NCBI GenBank assembly: GCA_034659995.1
Contig: JAYEIH010000097.1
Coordinates: forward strand, 1-41,890
Direction: 5' to 3'
Length of the DNA stretch: 41,890 nucleotides
DNA from: JAYEIH01 sp034659995
GTDB lineage: Archaea; Methanobacteriota_B; Thermococci; Methanofastidiosales; B48-G16
Below the pieces are notes generated by a model that worked only from the letters and a program-made list of their open reading frames with translations, made no database searches and was not told the DNA's origin. The translations under genes were made by a program, and so were the position numbers. This document shows, piece by piece, positions 30,304 to 38,435 of the stretch; positions within the stretch are counted from its first letter, which is position 1; the number at the start of each line of letters is the position of its first letter.

Positions 30304-31737
30304 CTAATAATGTTTGGCGAAGTAAACAACACCTTTGGCATCTTTACCACATAGTATACATTTTCCTTTATCCTTACTTTTGAAGGGAATACACGCAGAT
30401 GTTGCTCCTGTTTCATCCTTAATCCGCTCTTCACATTCAACGGAGCCGCAGAAGGGTGCTTTAACCATTTTTCTATCCTTAACAGCTTTTTTAAACTCTT
30501 CGTATAATTTCACTTTCACGGTATTCTCCTCAAGATTCTTTTTGGCTTTTTTATAAAGATTATCCTGAATTGCACTAAACAATCTCTCTATCTTCTTCAT
30601 AAGCTCTTCTACTTTTACCGCCTTTTTTTCTCCTGTATCCCTTCTCACAAGAACAACTTGCCCCTTCTTGATATCTCTCGGCCCCACCTCTATCCTTACG
30701 GGTACTCCTTTCAGTTCCCAATCATTAAACTTGTACCCCGCTGTGTATCCCTCTCTGTCATCCATCTCAACGGAATACTTTTCTGTTATCATTTGCCGTA
30801 TCTTGCGGGCCTCCTCCAGAACGCTCTCCTTCTCTTCTTCAAAGACTATAGGAACAATGACCGCCTCTATCGGCGCAACCTTCGGTGGAAGCACAAGCCC
30901 CTTATCATCGCTGTGTATCATCACCAGTGCAGCAATTGTTCTCGTGGTCAGACCCCATGAGGTCTGCCATACATATTTCTCCTGCTCATTCTCATCCGTA
31001 TAGGTTATATCGAAGGGCTTTGCAAAGTTCTGACCGAGATTATGTGAGGTGCCTCCCTGTATTGCCCTTCCATCGGGCATTAGAGCCTCTACAGTAGTAG
31101 TATAAAGTGCCCCGGCAAATTTTTCCATCTCTGTTTTGTATCCCTGTATTACGGGGATTGCCAGAAGGTCCTCATAGACCTCCCTATAGAGATCCAGCGT
31201 CTTCCTCACTTCCTCATCCGCTTCTTTCTTACTGGCATGACATGTATGACCTTCCTGCCAGAGGAACTCCCTTGTCCGCATGAAGAGCTTTGTCATTTTT
31301 GTTTCCCAACGTATAATATTTGCCCACTGGTTGATCAACAGAGGAAGATCGCGGTAGCTCCGTATCCACTGGGAGTACATATAATTGATAATCGTCTCAG
31401 AGGTCGGGCGTATCGCGAGTTTCTCATTTAACTCCCTGTCACCTCCATGGGTTACCCATGCAACTTCCGGCGAAAACCCTTCGACGTGTTCCGCTTCCTT
31501 TTTAAAAAACTTTTCAGGGATAAACAGGGGGAAGTACGCGTTTTGATGTCCCGTTTCCTTAATTCTTTTGTCCAAAAATCCCTTGATCTTCTCCCAAATC
31601 GCATAGCCATAGGGCCGTATAACCATGCATCCTTTTACGGGAGAGTAATCTGCCAGTTTAGCTTTTAACACAACTTGATTGTACCATTCTGAGAAATTCT
31701 CAGATTTTTTTACAGTAACTCCTTCTTCTTCAGCCAT
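30304..31737 (-). CDS. proS: Proline--tRNA ligase, archaeal/eukaryotic type
   Basis: 477 residues, class II synthetase of the shorter type without the bacterial editing insert. Motif 2 lies in IRPTSETIINYMYSQWI and the following ANIIRWE; motif 3 is in the GLTTRTIAALVMIHSDDKG region. The anticodon-binding domain and a C-terminal cysteine-rich zinc domain (CGSVECEERI, CILCGKDAKG) follow. It attaches proline to its tRNA. The start at 31737 follows GGAGGG; the ATG at 31761 is before that site. A promoter near 31865-31881 would give a leader of about 100 bases. Confidence 0.95.
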   Translation of the reverse strand: MAEEEGVTVKKSENFSEWYNQVVLKAKLADYSPVKGCMVIRPYGYAIWEKIKGFLDKRIKETGHQNAYFPLFIPEKFFKKEAEHVEGFSPEVAWVTHGGDRELNEKLAIRPTSETIINYMYSQWIRSYRDLPLLINQWANIIRWETKMTKLFMRTREFLWQEGHTCHASKKEADEEVRKTLDLYREVYEDLLAIPVIQGYKTEMEKFAGALYTTTVEALMPDGRAIQGGTSHNLGQNFAKPFDITYTDENEQEKYVWQTSWGLTTRTIAALVMIHSDDKGLVLPPKVAPIEAVIVPIVFEEEKESVLEEARKIRQMITEKYSVEMDDREGYTAGYKFNDWELKGVPVRIEVGPRDIKKGQVVLVRRDTGEKKAVKVEELMKKIERLFSAIQDNLYKKAKKNLEENTVKVKLYEEFKKAVKDRKMVKAPFCGSVECEERIKDETGATSACIPFKSKDKGKCILCGKDAKGVVYFAKHY

Positions 31738-31864
31738 AAAATACCCTCCTAAAAACGTCAATTATTACTACACGATAACGCAGTCTAAGAAAAGTTTTTG
31801 GAAAATCCCTATCGATTTGGAAATAAATCACTCTTATGGGTCATAAGGCTACATTTTTCATGAA

Positions 31865-31881
31865 GTTTATAAAGGTTTCGG
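31865..31881 (-). promoter_or_regulatory. BRE/TATA promoter of proS
   Basis: Minus-strand CCGAAACCTTTATAAAC, about 130 bases before the proS ATG. The palindrome at 31833-31847 would then lie at the transcription start, a suitable place for a repressor. Confidence 0.5.
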
Positions 31882-31906
31882 TTGCACTGCAAACCCGCTA
31901 CAGAAT

Positions 31907-31971
31907 GATGTGGGCAAAGCCCACATCCAGATGGGGGCCAGATCGATGTGGGCGAAACCCACATCCAGATG
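31907..31971. repeat. Two copies of a 27-base hairpin repeat
   Basis: Each copy is GATGTGGGC, a four-base middle, then CCCACATCCAGATG. Copy 1 (31907-31933) has AAAG and copy 2 (31945-31971) GAAA in the middle; 11 bases separate them. The arms GATGTGGG and CCCACATC are perfect inverted repeats (8-9 bp), so each can form a strong hairpin or be read as a two-fold protein site. I see no third copy. Confidence 0.75.
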
Positions 31972-32046
31972 AGACGCATTCAGTAGATATTATAAGGTAT
32001 CATAGCAACACTCGCTCTTCACCTCGAAGGACCCGGAATCAACGGG

Positions 32047-32061
32047 GGAAAGCTTAAAAAG
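32047..32061 (+). promoter_or_regulatory. Promoter of the amino-acid ABC operon
   Basis: GGAAAGCTTAAAAAG resembles the local BRE/TATA pattern, 47-61 bases before the ATG at 32108, and leaves a leader with AAAAGGAGGC (32091-32100) as a strong ribosome binding site. Confidence 0.55.
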
Positions 32062-32107
32062 ATTCATGAGAAATTCTAATGAGTAACCTAAAAAGGAGGC
32101 AAAAAAA

Positions 32108-32857
32108 ATGAAAAAAGAATGGAAATGTATGGGCCTTTTGGTCGCGACAGCAATGGTACTTTCAATTTTGAGCGGCTGCATAGGCGGAGAAGAAGAAAAA
32201 GGAAAGATAGTTGTGGGGACTGCTACAGGCTTTGCACCATTTGAGTACAAAGACGACGATGGAAACATAGTTGGCTTTGACATTGATATGATCAAAAAAA
32301 TAGCTGAAGATCAAGGCTACGAAGTAGAAGTGAAGGACCTGTCCTTCGATGCATTGATAGCATCGCTAAAGAGTGAAAAGATCGATGTAATCGCCGCCGC
32401 CATGACGATCACAGATGAAAGAGCGGAACAAATATCATTCAGCGACCCCTACTACGAAGCGGATCAGTCCATACTGGTGAGAAAAGGATATGAAGAAGTC
32501 AGCAGCAGCGATGATCTGGCTGGATTAAAAGTCGGTGCGCAGACAGGAACTACTGGAGCTGCATGGGTAAAGGACAATATAGGCGATGAGAATCTCAACA
32601 GATATGAGTCATACCTGTTGTGCGTGAAAGATCTGACAAACGGAAACATAGATGCAGTAGTTCTTGACACCCCCGTGGCAAAAAACTTTGAAGGCCAGGG
32701 AGATGTTGTCATGGTTGTCACCATGGAGACGGGAGAAGAATACGGTCTTGGAGTAGGAAAAGACAACGAAGATCTGCTTAAGGATCTGAACGAAGGATTA
32801 GAAAACCTTATGGGATCAGATGAGTGGAGTGAACTAATAGAAAAATACTTTAGTTAA
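32108..32857 (+). CDS. Polar amino-acid ABC transporter, substrate-binding lipoprotein
   Basis: 249 residues of the SBP_bac_3 family. Signal peptide with lipobox LSGC (C24), so it is tethered outside the cell. The ligand domain begins GKIVVGTATGFAPFEYKDDDG, and GFDIDMIKKIAED and the SFSDPYYEADQSILV stretch are standard for this family. It captures polar amino acids such as glutamine, arginine or histidine; specificity is not readable. First of four genes that follow within 15 bases of one another. Confidence 0.93.
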   Translation: MKKEWKCMGLLVATAMVLSILSGCIGGEEEKGKIVVGTATGFAPFEYKDDDGNIVGFDIDMIKKIAEDQGYEVEVKDLSFDALIASLKSEKIDVIAAAMTITDERAEQISFSDPYYEADQSILVRKGYEEVSSSDDLAGLKVGAQTGTTGAAWVKDNIGDENLNRYESYLLCVKDLTNGNIDAVVLDTPVAKNFEGQGDVVMVVTMETGEEYGLGVGKDNEDLLKDLNEGLENLMGSDEWSELIEKYFS

Positions 32858-32871
32858 AACCGTAGGTAACT

Positions 32872-33564
32872 GTGATTACGTTGCAGATAGATTATCTCAT
32901 AGATTCCTTGCCGCGCCTTCTCTATGGCCTGGAATATACGATAGGGTTAACGGTATTAAGTTTAGCTCTGGGAACACCTTTGGGGATCTTGATGGCTCTC
33001 GGACGTTCCTACGGAAACAAATTTCTTTTTTTTCCTATTTATATTTATGAAAGGGTACTAAGAGGGATACCTCTTTTAGTCATACTTTTTCTTATATTTC
33101 TTGGACCCTCTCAGTTCGGACTCAACCTTAATGCCTTCAAAGCTGCTATATTAGCGTTGGGACTTAGGAGCGCTGCATACCAGGCCCAAATATTCAGAAG
33201 CGCTATAAACTCCATTCCACAAGGACAGATGGTCGCCGCCCGAAGTATGGGAATGTCAAAACTCGTGGCAATCAGACACGTAATACTTCCCCAGATCCTG
33301 CGGCTTTCAATTCCTGGATGGTCCAATGAATACACCATCCTGCTTAAAGACACCTCCCTGGCCTATGCAATAGGTGTGGCAGAGCTGATGAAAGAGGCCA
33401 GTGACAGAATCATGAACCCCAATGCCCCACCCAATGTGATTCTTCCAATGTATCTGATAGTTGCGATAATATATTTCATAATGGTCATCTCGGCCAATCA
33501 AGTTTTAGGGTATCTGGAAACAAAATACAAAATGTCAGGATTTGAAACAGAGGTAGAGAGGTAA
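32872..33564 (+). CDS. Polar amino-acid ABC permease (HisM/GlnP family), first of two
   Basis: 230 residues, about five membrane helices, with the EAA loop (AARSMGMSKLVAIRHVILPQ) that docks on the ATPase. It starts at GTG 14 bases after the binding protein. It resembles the second permease of the operon (AARSMGMSK shared), so the transporter probably uses a heterodimeric channel, as in HisQM. Confidence 0.92.
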   Translation: MITLQIDYLIDSLPRLLYGLEYTIGLTVLSLALGTPLGILMALGRSYGNKFLFFPIYIYERVLRGIPLLVILFLIFLGPSQFGLNLNAFKAAILALGLRSAAYQAQIFRSAINSIPQGQMVAARSMGMSKLVAIRHVILPQILRLSIPGWSNEYTILLKDTSLAYAIGVAELMKEASDRIMNPNAPPNVILPMYLIVAIIYFIMVISANQVLGYLETKYKMSGFETEVER

Positions 33565-33568
33565 TAAG

Positions 33569-34312
33569 ATGCACATGCTTGAATTAAAGAACATTCATAA
33601 GACATACGGAGATACGGAGATTTTGAAGGGGGTATCCTTTACCATGGACAAAGGTGACGTAAAGGTCATCATAGGACCCAGCGGGACGGGAAAAAGCACC
33701 CTCTTACGATGTATTAATCAGTTAAGTCCACCAGATAAAGGAGAGGTATGGCTTGATGGGGAGGAAGTGACAGATCCAAAAAGGGATATAAATAAAATGA
33801 GACAGGAGATTGGGTTTGTGTTTCAACATTTTAATCTCTTCAATCATCTCACCGCGTTGAGGAACGTTTCCCTTGGATTGGAGAAAGTAAAGGGAATGAA
33901 AAAGGAAGATGCAAGGAAAAAAGCCATGAAAGAACTGCAGAAGGTAGGGTTAGAAGAACATGCAGAACAGTACCCTGCCGAACTTTCGGGAGGACAGAAA
34001 CAGCGAGTGGGAATCGCGAGAGCGCTGGCTATGGAACCAAAGATAATTCTCTTTGATGAACCCACCTCTGCGCTCGATCCCGAGCTCATCGGAGAGGTAC
34101 TGGAGGTAATGAAGGATCTTGCCGGAGAGATGACAATGCTGACTGTAACTCATGAGATGGGCTTTGCAGGAAGCGTCTCGGATGAGATAATATTCATAGA
34201 GAATGGAGTGATAGTAGAGAGGGGTACCCCAAAAAAAATGTTTAACGAACCAAAGAACGAAAGAACGAAAGAGTTCCTCGGAAAGATCGCCACATTATAT
34301 GGAGGAGAGTAA
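33569..34312 (+). CDS. Polar amino-acid ABC transporter ATPase
   Basis: 247 residues. Walker A GPSGTGKST (36-44), the Q-loop VFQHFNLF, signature LSGGQKQR, Walker B IILFDEPTSALDPE and the switch histidine in VTHEMGFA are all in place. It drives import through the two permeases that flank it. ATG codons at positions 1 and 3 both fit; the first is nearer AGAGGTAA. Confidence 0.95.
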   Translation: MHMLELKNIHKTYGDTEILKGVSFTMDKGDVKVIIGPSGTGKSTLLRCINQLSPPDKGEVWLDGEEVTDPKRDINKMRQEIGFVFQHFNLFNHLTALRNVSLGLEKVKGMKKEDARKKAMKELQKVGLEEHAEQYPAELSGGQKQRVGIARALAMEPKIILFDEPTSALDPELIGEVLEVMKDLAGEMTMLTVTHEMGFAGSVSDEIIFIENGVIVERGTPKKMFNEPKNERTKEFLGKIATLYGGE

Positions 34313-34315
34313 TCA

Positions 34316-34999
34316 ATGGGGACGGTTGAGTTTTTCATTGAGTCTCTGCCAAATCTTCTTCAAGGTCTGGAGAAAACACTGACCCTCACCTTTTCATCCA
34401 TAGTACTGGGGTTTATCATGGGTATTTTACTGGCATTGGGACGAGTATACGGTAATAAAATCAGCTCATGGCTTTGTATTGGATATATAGAACTTATTCG
34501 TGGTACCCCCCTTCTTGTTCAAGTATTTATACTCTATTATGGGATACCAACACTCGGATACAATCCTACGCCTCTAATGGCCGCTTTTATTGGGTTTAGC
34601 CTCAACAGCGCTGCGTATCAGGCGGAGTACCTCCGAGGATCCATACAGGCGATAAGCTCCGGACAGATGATAGCTGCACGGAGTATGGGAATGTCAAAAA
34701 TTCAGGCGATTAAGAATATAATACTGCCGCAAAGTCTCAGAATAGCGATTCCTGCCTGGTCAAATGAGGTTATATACCTTCTGAAGTATACCTCCATAGC
34801 ATACATAATTCAGGTGAAGGAGTTGACTGCAGAGGGACGATTCATAGCAGCAGACACCTTCAGATATATAGAAATATTCAGTTTTATAGGTATTATCTAC
34901 CTATTCTTTACCGTTGTCCTCTCTGAAATCCTCGATAATATAGAGAAAAGGGTTAAGGTTCCGGGGATAGGAGCAATAGAGGGTGAACGAGAGGTATAG
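34316..34999 (+). CDS. Polar amino-acid ABC permease, second of two
   Basis: 227 residues, same family as the first permease, with the EAA loop AARSMGMSKIQAIKNIILPQ and WSNEVIYLLKYTSIAY. It begins three bases after the ATPase stop. The binding protein-permease-ATPase-permease order suggests a complete, self-contained importer. Confidence 0.92.
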   Translation: MGTVEFFIESLPNLLQGLEKTLTLTFSSIVLGFIMGILLALGRVYGNKISSWLCIGYIELIRGTPLLVQVFILYYGIPTLGYNPTPLMAAFIGFSLNSAAYQAEYLRGSIQAISSGQMIAARSMGMSKIQAIKNIILPQSLRIAIPAWSNEVIYLLKYTSIAYIIQVKELTAEGRFIAADTFRYIEIFSFIGIIYLFFTVVLSEILDNIEKRVKVPGIGAIEGEREV

Positions 35000-35060
35000 G
35001 TAGGATAAAATAAGGAAGAAGCAGCTCTCATTTTCGTCAACGTCTTCTCGCCTGAAAAAG

Positions 35061-35070
35061 ATTTATATAG
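35061..35070 (+). promoter_or_regulatory. TATA box of the PCNA cluster
   Basis: ATTTATATAG follows a purine-rich GAAAAAG and is centred about 26 bases before the PCNA ATG at 35091, implying a leaderless transcript. No equally good element is seen before the following genes. Confidence 0.65.
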
Positions 35071-35090
35071 TATCTCTCGTATCGTTTGAT

Positions 35091-35819
35091 ATGTTCAGTG
35101 CAAAACTTGAGGCAAGGTTATGGAAGGACATTGTGAACACGGTAAATAATATAGTGGAAGAGGCCCCCTTCGAGATAAAGGAGGAAGGGATCTATATGAG
35201 GGCAATGGATCCCTCACATATCTCAATGATCGATCTCGTTGTGCCAAAGGAAATCTTTGATGAGTTCTCCTTTGATAAAGAGGTCTCTGTTGGCATAGAT
35301 GTAAACGAGATGAATAAGATAATGAGAAGGGCCAAGCCAAGTGATATCCTCATTTTTGAAGTGGATGAATCGAAAATACATCTGACATTTATTGGAGAAT
35401 CAAAGAGAACCTTTGGGATTCCAATCATCGATGTCTTAGAAAAAAGATCCAAACAACCGGAAATTCAGTTTACAGTCACAATTAAAGCGGATGCCGGTTT
35501 ATTTCAGGAGGACATTAAGGATGCCTCCGTTGTTGCCGATCATGTTATATTTGAAGCGCAAAAGGAGAAACTCCTGATAACTGCTGAGGGGGACATGAGT
35601 GATATCAAGATAGTCAACAAAAAAAGTTCAATGGAAGAGTACAACGTGGAAGAGGAAGCCAGGGCCACATTTAATCTCAGCTATCTATCAGATATTGCCA
35701 AATCTCTTTACGGATCGATAGTACTGAGATTCGGGATGGATCTGCCCCTGATGCTCGAGTTTGAGATAGATAAGGCCAAGGTGAAGTTCATTTTGGCTCC
35801 CAGGATTGAACGAGAATGA
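35091..35819 (+). CDS. pcn: DNA polymerase sliding clamp (PCNA)
   Basis: 242 residues, the normal length. Two clamp domains: LWKDIVNTVNNIVEEAPFEI and MRAMDPSHISMIDLVV at the start, the interdomain loop near residues 118-130, and the C-terminal LEFEIDKAKVKFILAPRIE. It forms a ring on DNA that tethers polymerase B/D, ligase, Fen1 and other factors. The GINS gene begins in the PCNA stop (ATGA). Pairing with GINS is common in archaea and fits replication. Confidence 0.97.
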   Translation: MFSAKLEARLWKDIVNTVNNIVEEAPFEIKEEGIYMRAMDPSHISMIDLVVPKEIFDEFSFDKEVSVGIDVNEMNKIMRRAKPSDILIFEVDESKIHLTFIGESKRTFGIPIIDVLEKRSKQPEIQFTVTIKADAGLFQEDIKDASVVADHVIFEAQKEKLLITAEGDMSDIKIVNKKSSMEEYNVEEEARATFNLSYLSDIAKSLYGSIVLRFGMDLPLMLEFEIDKAKVKFILAPRIERE

Positions 35820-36313
35820 TGGAGGATCTTTTAAAAAAGGAGCAGGAGGAGGTAGAGTTACAGAAACTACCGCAGGACCTTTATCTCACTCTTCTAAATC
35901 GTATTGGGGGTTTGAAAAATAAGATAGAGCTCAAAGATGGACTGGAAAAGAGAGTTCTCAAGGAGGAGATGAAAACCCTCAAAAATTGTTTTTCTGAACT
36001 TGTTACGATACGACTGGAAAAGATGCTCAAGCACCAGAACAGAAACCTAATGCCTGAGGAGGAAAAAGTTTTTAAGGAGATCTCCGAGTTAATAAAAAAG
36101 TATAAAAAAACACTCTTTGCAGGGAGTATACCAAGGAGATTGAAGGTACGAACAAAAAAGGACCTTCCCGAGATCATCGGGCCTGATCTCAGAGCATACG
36201 GGCCCTTTAAAAAGGGCGAGAATATAGAGTTACCAATAGAGATTGGAATACTACTTATAAAATCCAACCAGTGTATAAAGGTGAAAGAGAATGAAGATGC
36301 CAAAAAAAATTAG
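35816..36313 (+). CDS. GINS complex subunit (Gins51-like)
   Basis: 165 residues: a helical A domain (LPQDLYLTLLNRIGGLKNKI region and following) and a small C-terminal B domain (EIIGPDLRAYGPFKKGENIE, LPIEIGILLIKSN). The A-then-B order is that of Gins51. It is part of the Cdc45(GAN)-MCM-GINS helicase. Two ATGs start the gene; the first overlaps the PCNA stop. Its end overlaps the L44e start by 23 bases. No Gins23 is in the window. Confidence 0.88.
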   Translation: MMEDLLKKEQEEVELQKLPQDLYLTLLNRIGGLKNKIELKDGLEKRVLKEEMKTLKNCFSELVTIRLEKMLKHQNRNLMPEEEKVFKEISELIKKYKKTLFAGSIPRRLKVRTKKDLPEIIGPDLRAYGPFKKGENIELPIEIGILLIKSNQCIKVKENEDAKKN

Positions 36314-36563
36314 GACTTACTGTCCTCATTGTGAAAAACATACGGAACATAAGGTTAAGATACAAAAACCAAGGAAAAGAGGAGAACTGAAGCAGGGGCA
36401 AAGAAGATTCAGAAGGAAAACGGAAGGCTACGGAGGTTATCCTCGACCAAAGCCAAGCGGTGGAAAGAACACAAAAAGACGCGATTTGCGACTCATATGC
36501 ACTGAATGCAACAAAATGCATACTAAAAAAGGTTTTAGAGCGAAAAGATTTGAGTTAACGTGA
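36291..36563 (+). CDS. rpl44e: Large ribosomal subunit protein L44e
   Basis: 90 residues. Starts MKMPKKIRTYCPHCEKHTEH, with CPHC and CTEC forming the zinc ribbon; the Gly/Arg-rich middle includes the GGYPRPKP loop that reaches the E-site region in ribosome structures. A Shine-Dalgarno AGGTGA inside the GINS gene serves the start. Four bases separate it from S27e. Confidence 0.96.
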   Translation: MKMPKKIRTYCPHCEKHTEHKVKIQKPRKRGELKQGQRRFRRKTEGYGGYPRPKPSGGKNTKRRDLRLICTECNKMHTKKGFRAKRFELT

Positions 36564-36567
36564 TACT

Positions 36568-36747
36568 ATGATAACCAACCCGAAATCTAAGTTCATAAAA
36601 ATAAAATGTCAGGACTGCGGAAACGAACAAATAGTCTTTAATAAACCTGCGAAAACAGTTGAGTGTCTAGTCTGCGGTAAAACACTAATGAAAACAACAG
36701 GCGGGCTGGGAAAAATAAAGGGGAAATTAATAGAGGAGTTAGAGTAA
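36568..36747 (+). CDS. rps27e: Small ribosomal subunit protein S27e
   Basis: 59 residues, a small frame but unmistakable: FIKIKCQDCGNEQIVF and VECLVCGKTL give the four-cysteine zinc ribbon of S27e, followed by TTGGLGKIKGKL. It sits between L44e and aIF2-alpha, the conserved archaeal order. The next gene starts one base after its TAA. Confidence 0.94.
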   Translation: MITNPKSKFIKIKCQDCGNEQIVFNKPAKTVECLVCGKTLMKTTGGLGKIKGKLIEELE

Positions 36748-36748
36748 C

Positions 36749-37507
36749 ATGAACGGCAGATACCCTGAGCAAGGCGAGTTTGTTATAGGTACCGTAACGG
36801 AGATACATCCTTATGGAGTGATGGTCGAACTTGATGAGTACAACAAAAGTGGCATGGTCCACATAAGGGAAATATCCTCCGGTTGGGTAAAAAACATACG
36901 AAATCATGTAAAAATGAGACAGAAGATCGTTGCCAAGGTCCTGCGGGTAGATCCTTCCAAGGGGCATATAAATCTCTCGCTTAAAAGAGTAAGTGCGCAA
37001 CAGAAAAAGATCACGGTAAAACAGCAAAAGCAGGAAAAAAAGGGAAAAAAACTTATGGAGTACTTTGTAGAAAAAAATGATATCCCTGACGACGAGGTTG
37101 CTGAGAAAATAGTGGCTCCGCTGAGAAAAAAACATGGGTATCTGTACGAGGCCTTTGAAAAGGCTCTTGTGGATGGAAAAGAGATTTTTGAGGGAGACAT
37201 ACCTGAAAAATACATAGACGAGCTCTATGAACTTATATGCTCCACGTTCGAAATTCAAAAAGTTGAGATAAAATCCAACATGTCAATAGAATGTTATGAG
37301 CCCAATGGTGTGGATGTACTGCAAAAAGCCCTGAAAAACGATAATGAGTGCATAGAGGTAAAACTCCTGGGCTCTCCAATGTACTCGGTAAAGGTGACAA
37401 GTCACGATTATAAAACGGCAGAGGATATCCTTGCCAAGTACAAGAGCCATGTCTCAGAGTGCATGTACGACCACGATGGAAATGTGGAATTTAAGAGGGT
37501 AAAATGA
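36749..37507 (+). CDS. eif2a: Translation initiation factor aIF2, alpha subunit
   Basis: 252 residues: S1/OB domain (FVIGTVTEIHPYGVMVELDE, GMVHIREISSGWVKNIR), a helical domain and a C-terminal alpha/beta domain (SIECYEPNGVDVLQKAL). It binds initiator Met-tRNA together with the gamma subunit. It overlaps the Nop10 start by four bases (ATGA). The Ser-Gly-Trp in EISSGWVKN is at the position of the eukaryotic phosphorylated loop. Confidence 0.96.
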   Translation: MNGRYPEQGEFVIGTVTEIHPYGVMVELDEYNKSGMVHIREISSGWVKNIRNHVKMRQKIVAKVLRVDPSKGHINLSLKRVSAQQKKITVKQQKQEKKGKKLMEYFVEKNDIPDDEVAEKIVAPLRKKHGYLYEAFEKALVDGKEIFEGDIPEKYIDELYELICSTFEIQKVEIKSNMSIECYEPNGVDVLQKALKNDNECIEVKLLGSPMYSVKVTSHDYKTAEDILAKYKSHVSECMYDHDGNVEFKRVK

Positions 37508-37656
37508 AAATAAAAAAGTGTTTTCAGTGCGGAACCTACACATTCAAATCAGAATGTCCACGGTGTCACTCCCAAACATACTACCCCAAACCCCCACATT
37601 TTTCTCCAAAGGACAAATATGGAAAATATAGGCGTATGGCAAAACTCGAGGGATAA
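37504..37656 (+). CDS. nop10: H/ACA RNP protein Nop10
   Basis: 50 residues. KKCFQCGTYTFKSECPRC is the zinc ribbon and PKPPHFSPKDKYGKYRR the basic linear part that docks on the pseudouridine synthase Cbf5. Short but complete. It starts in the aIF2-alpha stop and is followed by the PAC2 gene after five bases. Confidence 0.95.
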   Translation: MKIKKCFQCGTYTFKSECPRCHSQTYYPKPPHFSPKDKYGKYRRMAKLEG

Positions 37657-37661
37657 GGAAT

Positions 37662-38435
37662 ATGAAGACTACAATCATAGAAATTGAAAAAATAAAACCG
37701 AATAATCCAATTTTTATTGAAGGGCTACCTGGTATAGGATTAATAGGTAAAATAGCCACAGAGTACCTTGTATCAGAGTTAAAAGCAAAAAAGTTTGCCG
37801 AACTGTACTCCCCATACTTTCCGCATCAGGCTTTGATAGGGGAAGACTCTTCTCTCAGACTAGTGAGAGATGAATTTCATTACAGTAAGGAAAAAGATAT
37901 AATATTTTTGACAGGAGATACACAGGTATCTCCAACAAACTCCTATGGCCATTATCAAATTGTTCACAAAATACTCGATTTTCTGGAAAAGTATGGTGTA
38001 ACTAAGATATATACTCTTGGAGGATACTCTGCAAAGGAAACAGAGATTGAAGATCCAAAAGTCCTGGCCTCCAGCACAGATCATAGCACAATGGAACAAT
38101 TTTCAGATGCCGATACTCATTTAATCTTTAGAAAAGATATGGGGGCTGCAATAGTAGGTGCCGCCGGACTTCTCCCTACAATGGGAAAAATGAGAAATTT
38201 GGAAGGAGTATGCCTCCTGGGCGAGTCTTCAGGAGATATTATTGACCCCAAAGCCGCTAAATCGGTACTCAAATGTTTGAACAAAATGCTAAAGACGGAC
38301 ATAGATCTGGAAGGGCTGGAAAAGAAAATCGAAGAGAACAAAGAAATAATAAAAAATCTCCGGAGATATCAGGAAAAAACAGAGAAAGAGATAAAAGAAA
38401 AACAGAGAAAAAGGGATATGGAGTATATACGATGA
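37662..38435 (+). CDS. PAC2-family proteasome assembly chaperone-like protein
   Basis: 257 residues. The N-terminal PAC2 domain (PIFIEGLPGIGLIGKIATEY; TLGGYSAKE; GAAGLLPTMGKMRNLEGVCL in parts) is followed by a coiled-coil tail (LEGLEKKIEENKEIIKNLRR). Archaeal members help assemble the 20S proteasome or act as ATP-independent degradation partners. It is next to Nop10 in many archaea. Its stop overlaps the EndoQ-like start (ATGA). Confidence 0.93.
   Translation: MKTTIIEIEKIKPNNPIFIEGLPGIGLIGKIATEYLVSELKAKKFAELYSPYFPHQALIGEDSSLRLVRDEFHYSKEKDIIFLTGDTQVSPTNSYGHYQIVHKILDFLEKYGVTKIYTLGGYSAKETEIEDPKVLASSTDHSTMEQFSDADTHLIFRKDMGAAIVGAAGLLPTMGKMRNLEGVCLLGESSGDIIDPKAAKSVLKCLNKMLKTDIDLEGLEKKIEENKEIIKNLRRYQEKTEKEIKEKQRKRDMEYIR

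Larger units (their letters stand above)
31738..32107. other. Divergent region between proS and the ABC transporter
   Basis: No gene is seen in this 370-base region. It holds a palindrome CTTATG-GGT-CATAAG (31833-31847), a minus-strand promoter (31865-31881), two hairpin repeats (31907-31971) and the plus-strand promoter of the transporter (32047-32061). The hairpins fall outside both predicted transcripts. Confidence 0.5.

Noticed and set aside
31907..31971. CRISPR array
   Set aside because: Only two palindromic copies with an 11-base spacing, and no cas genes in the window.
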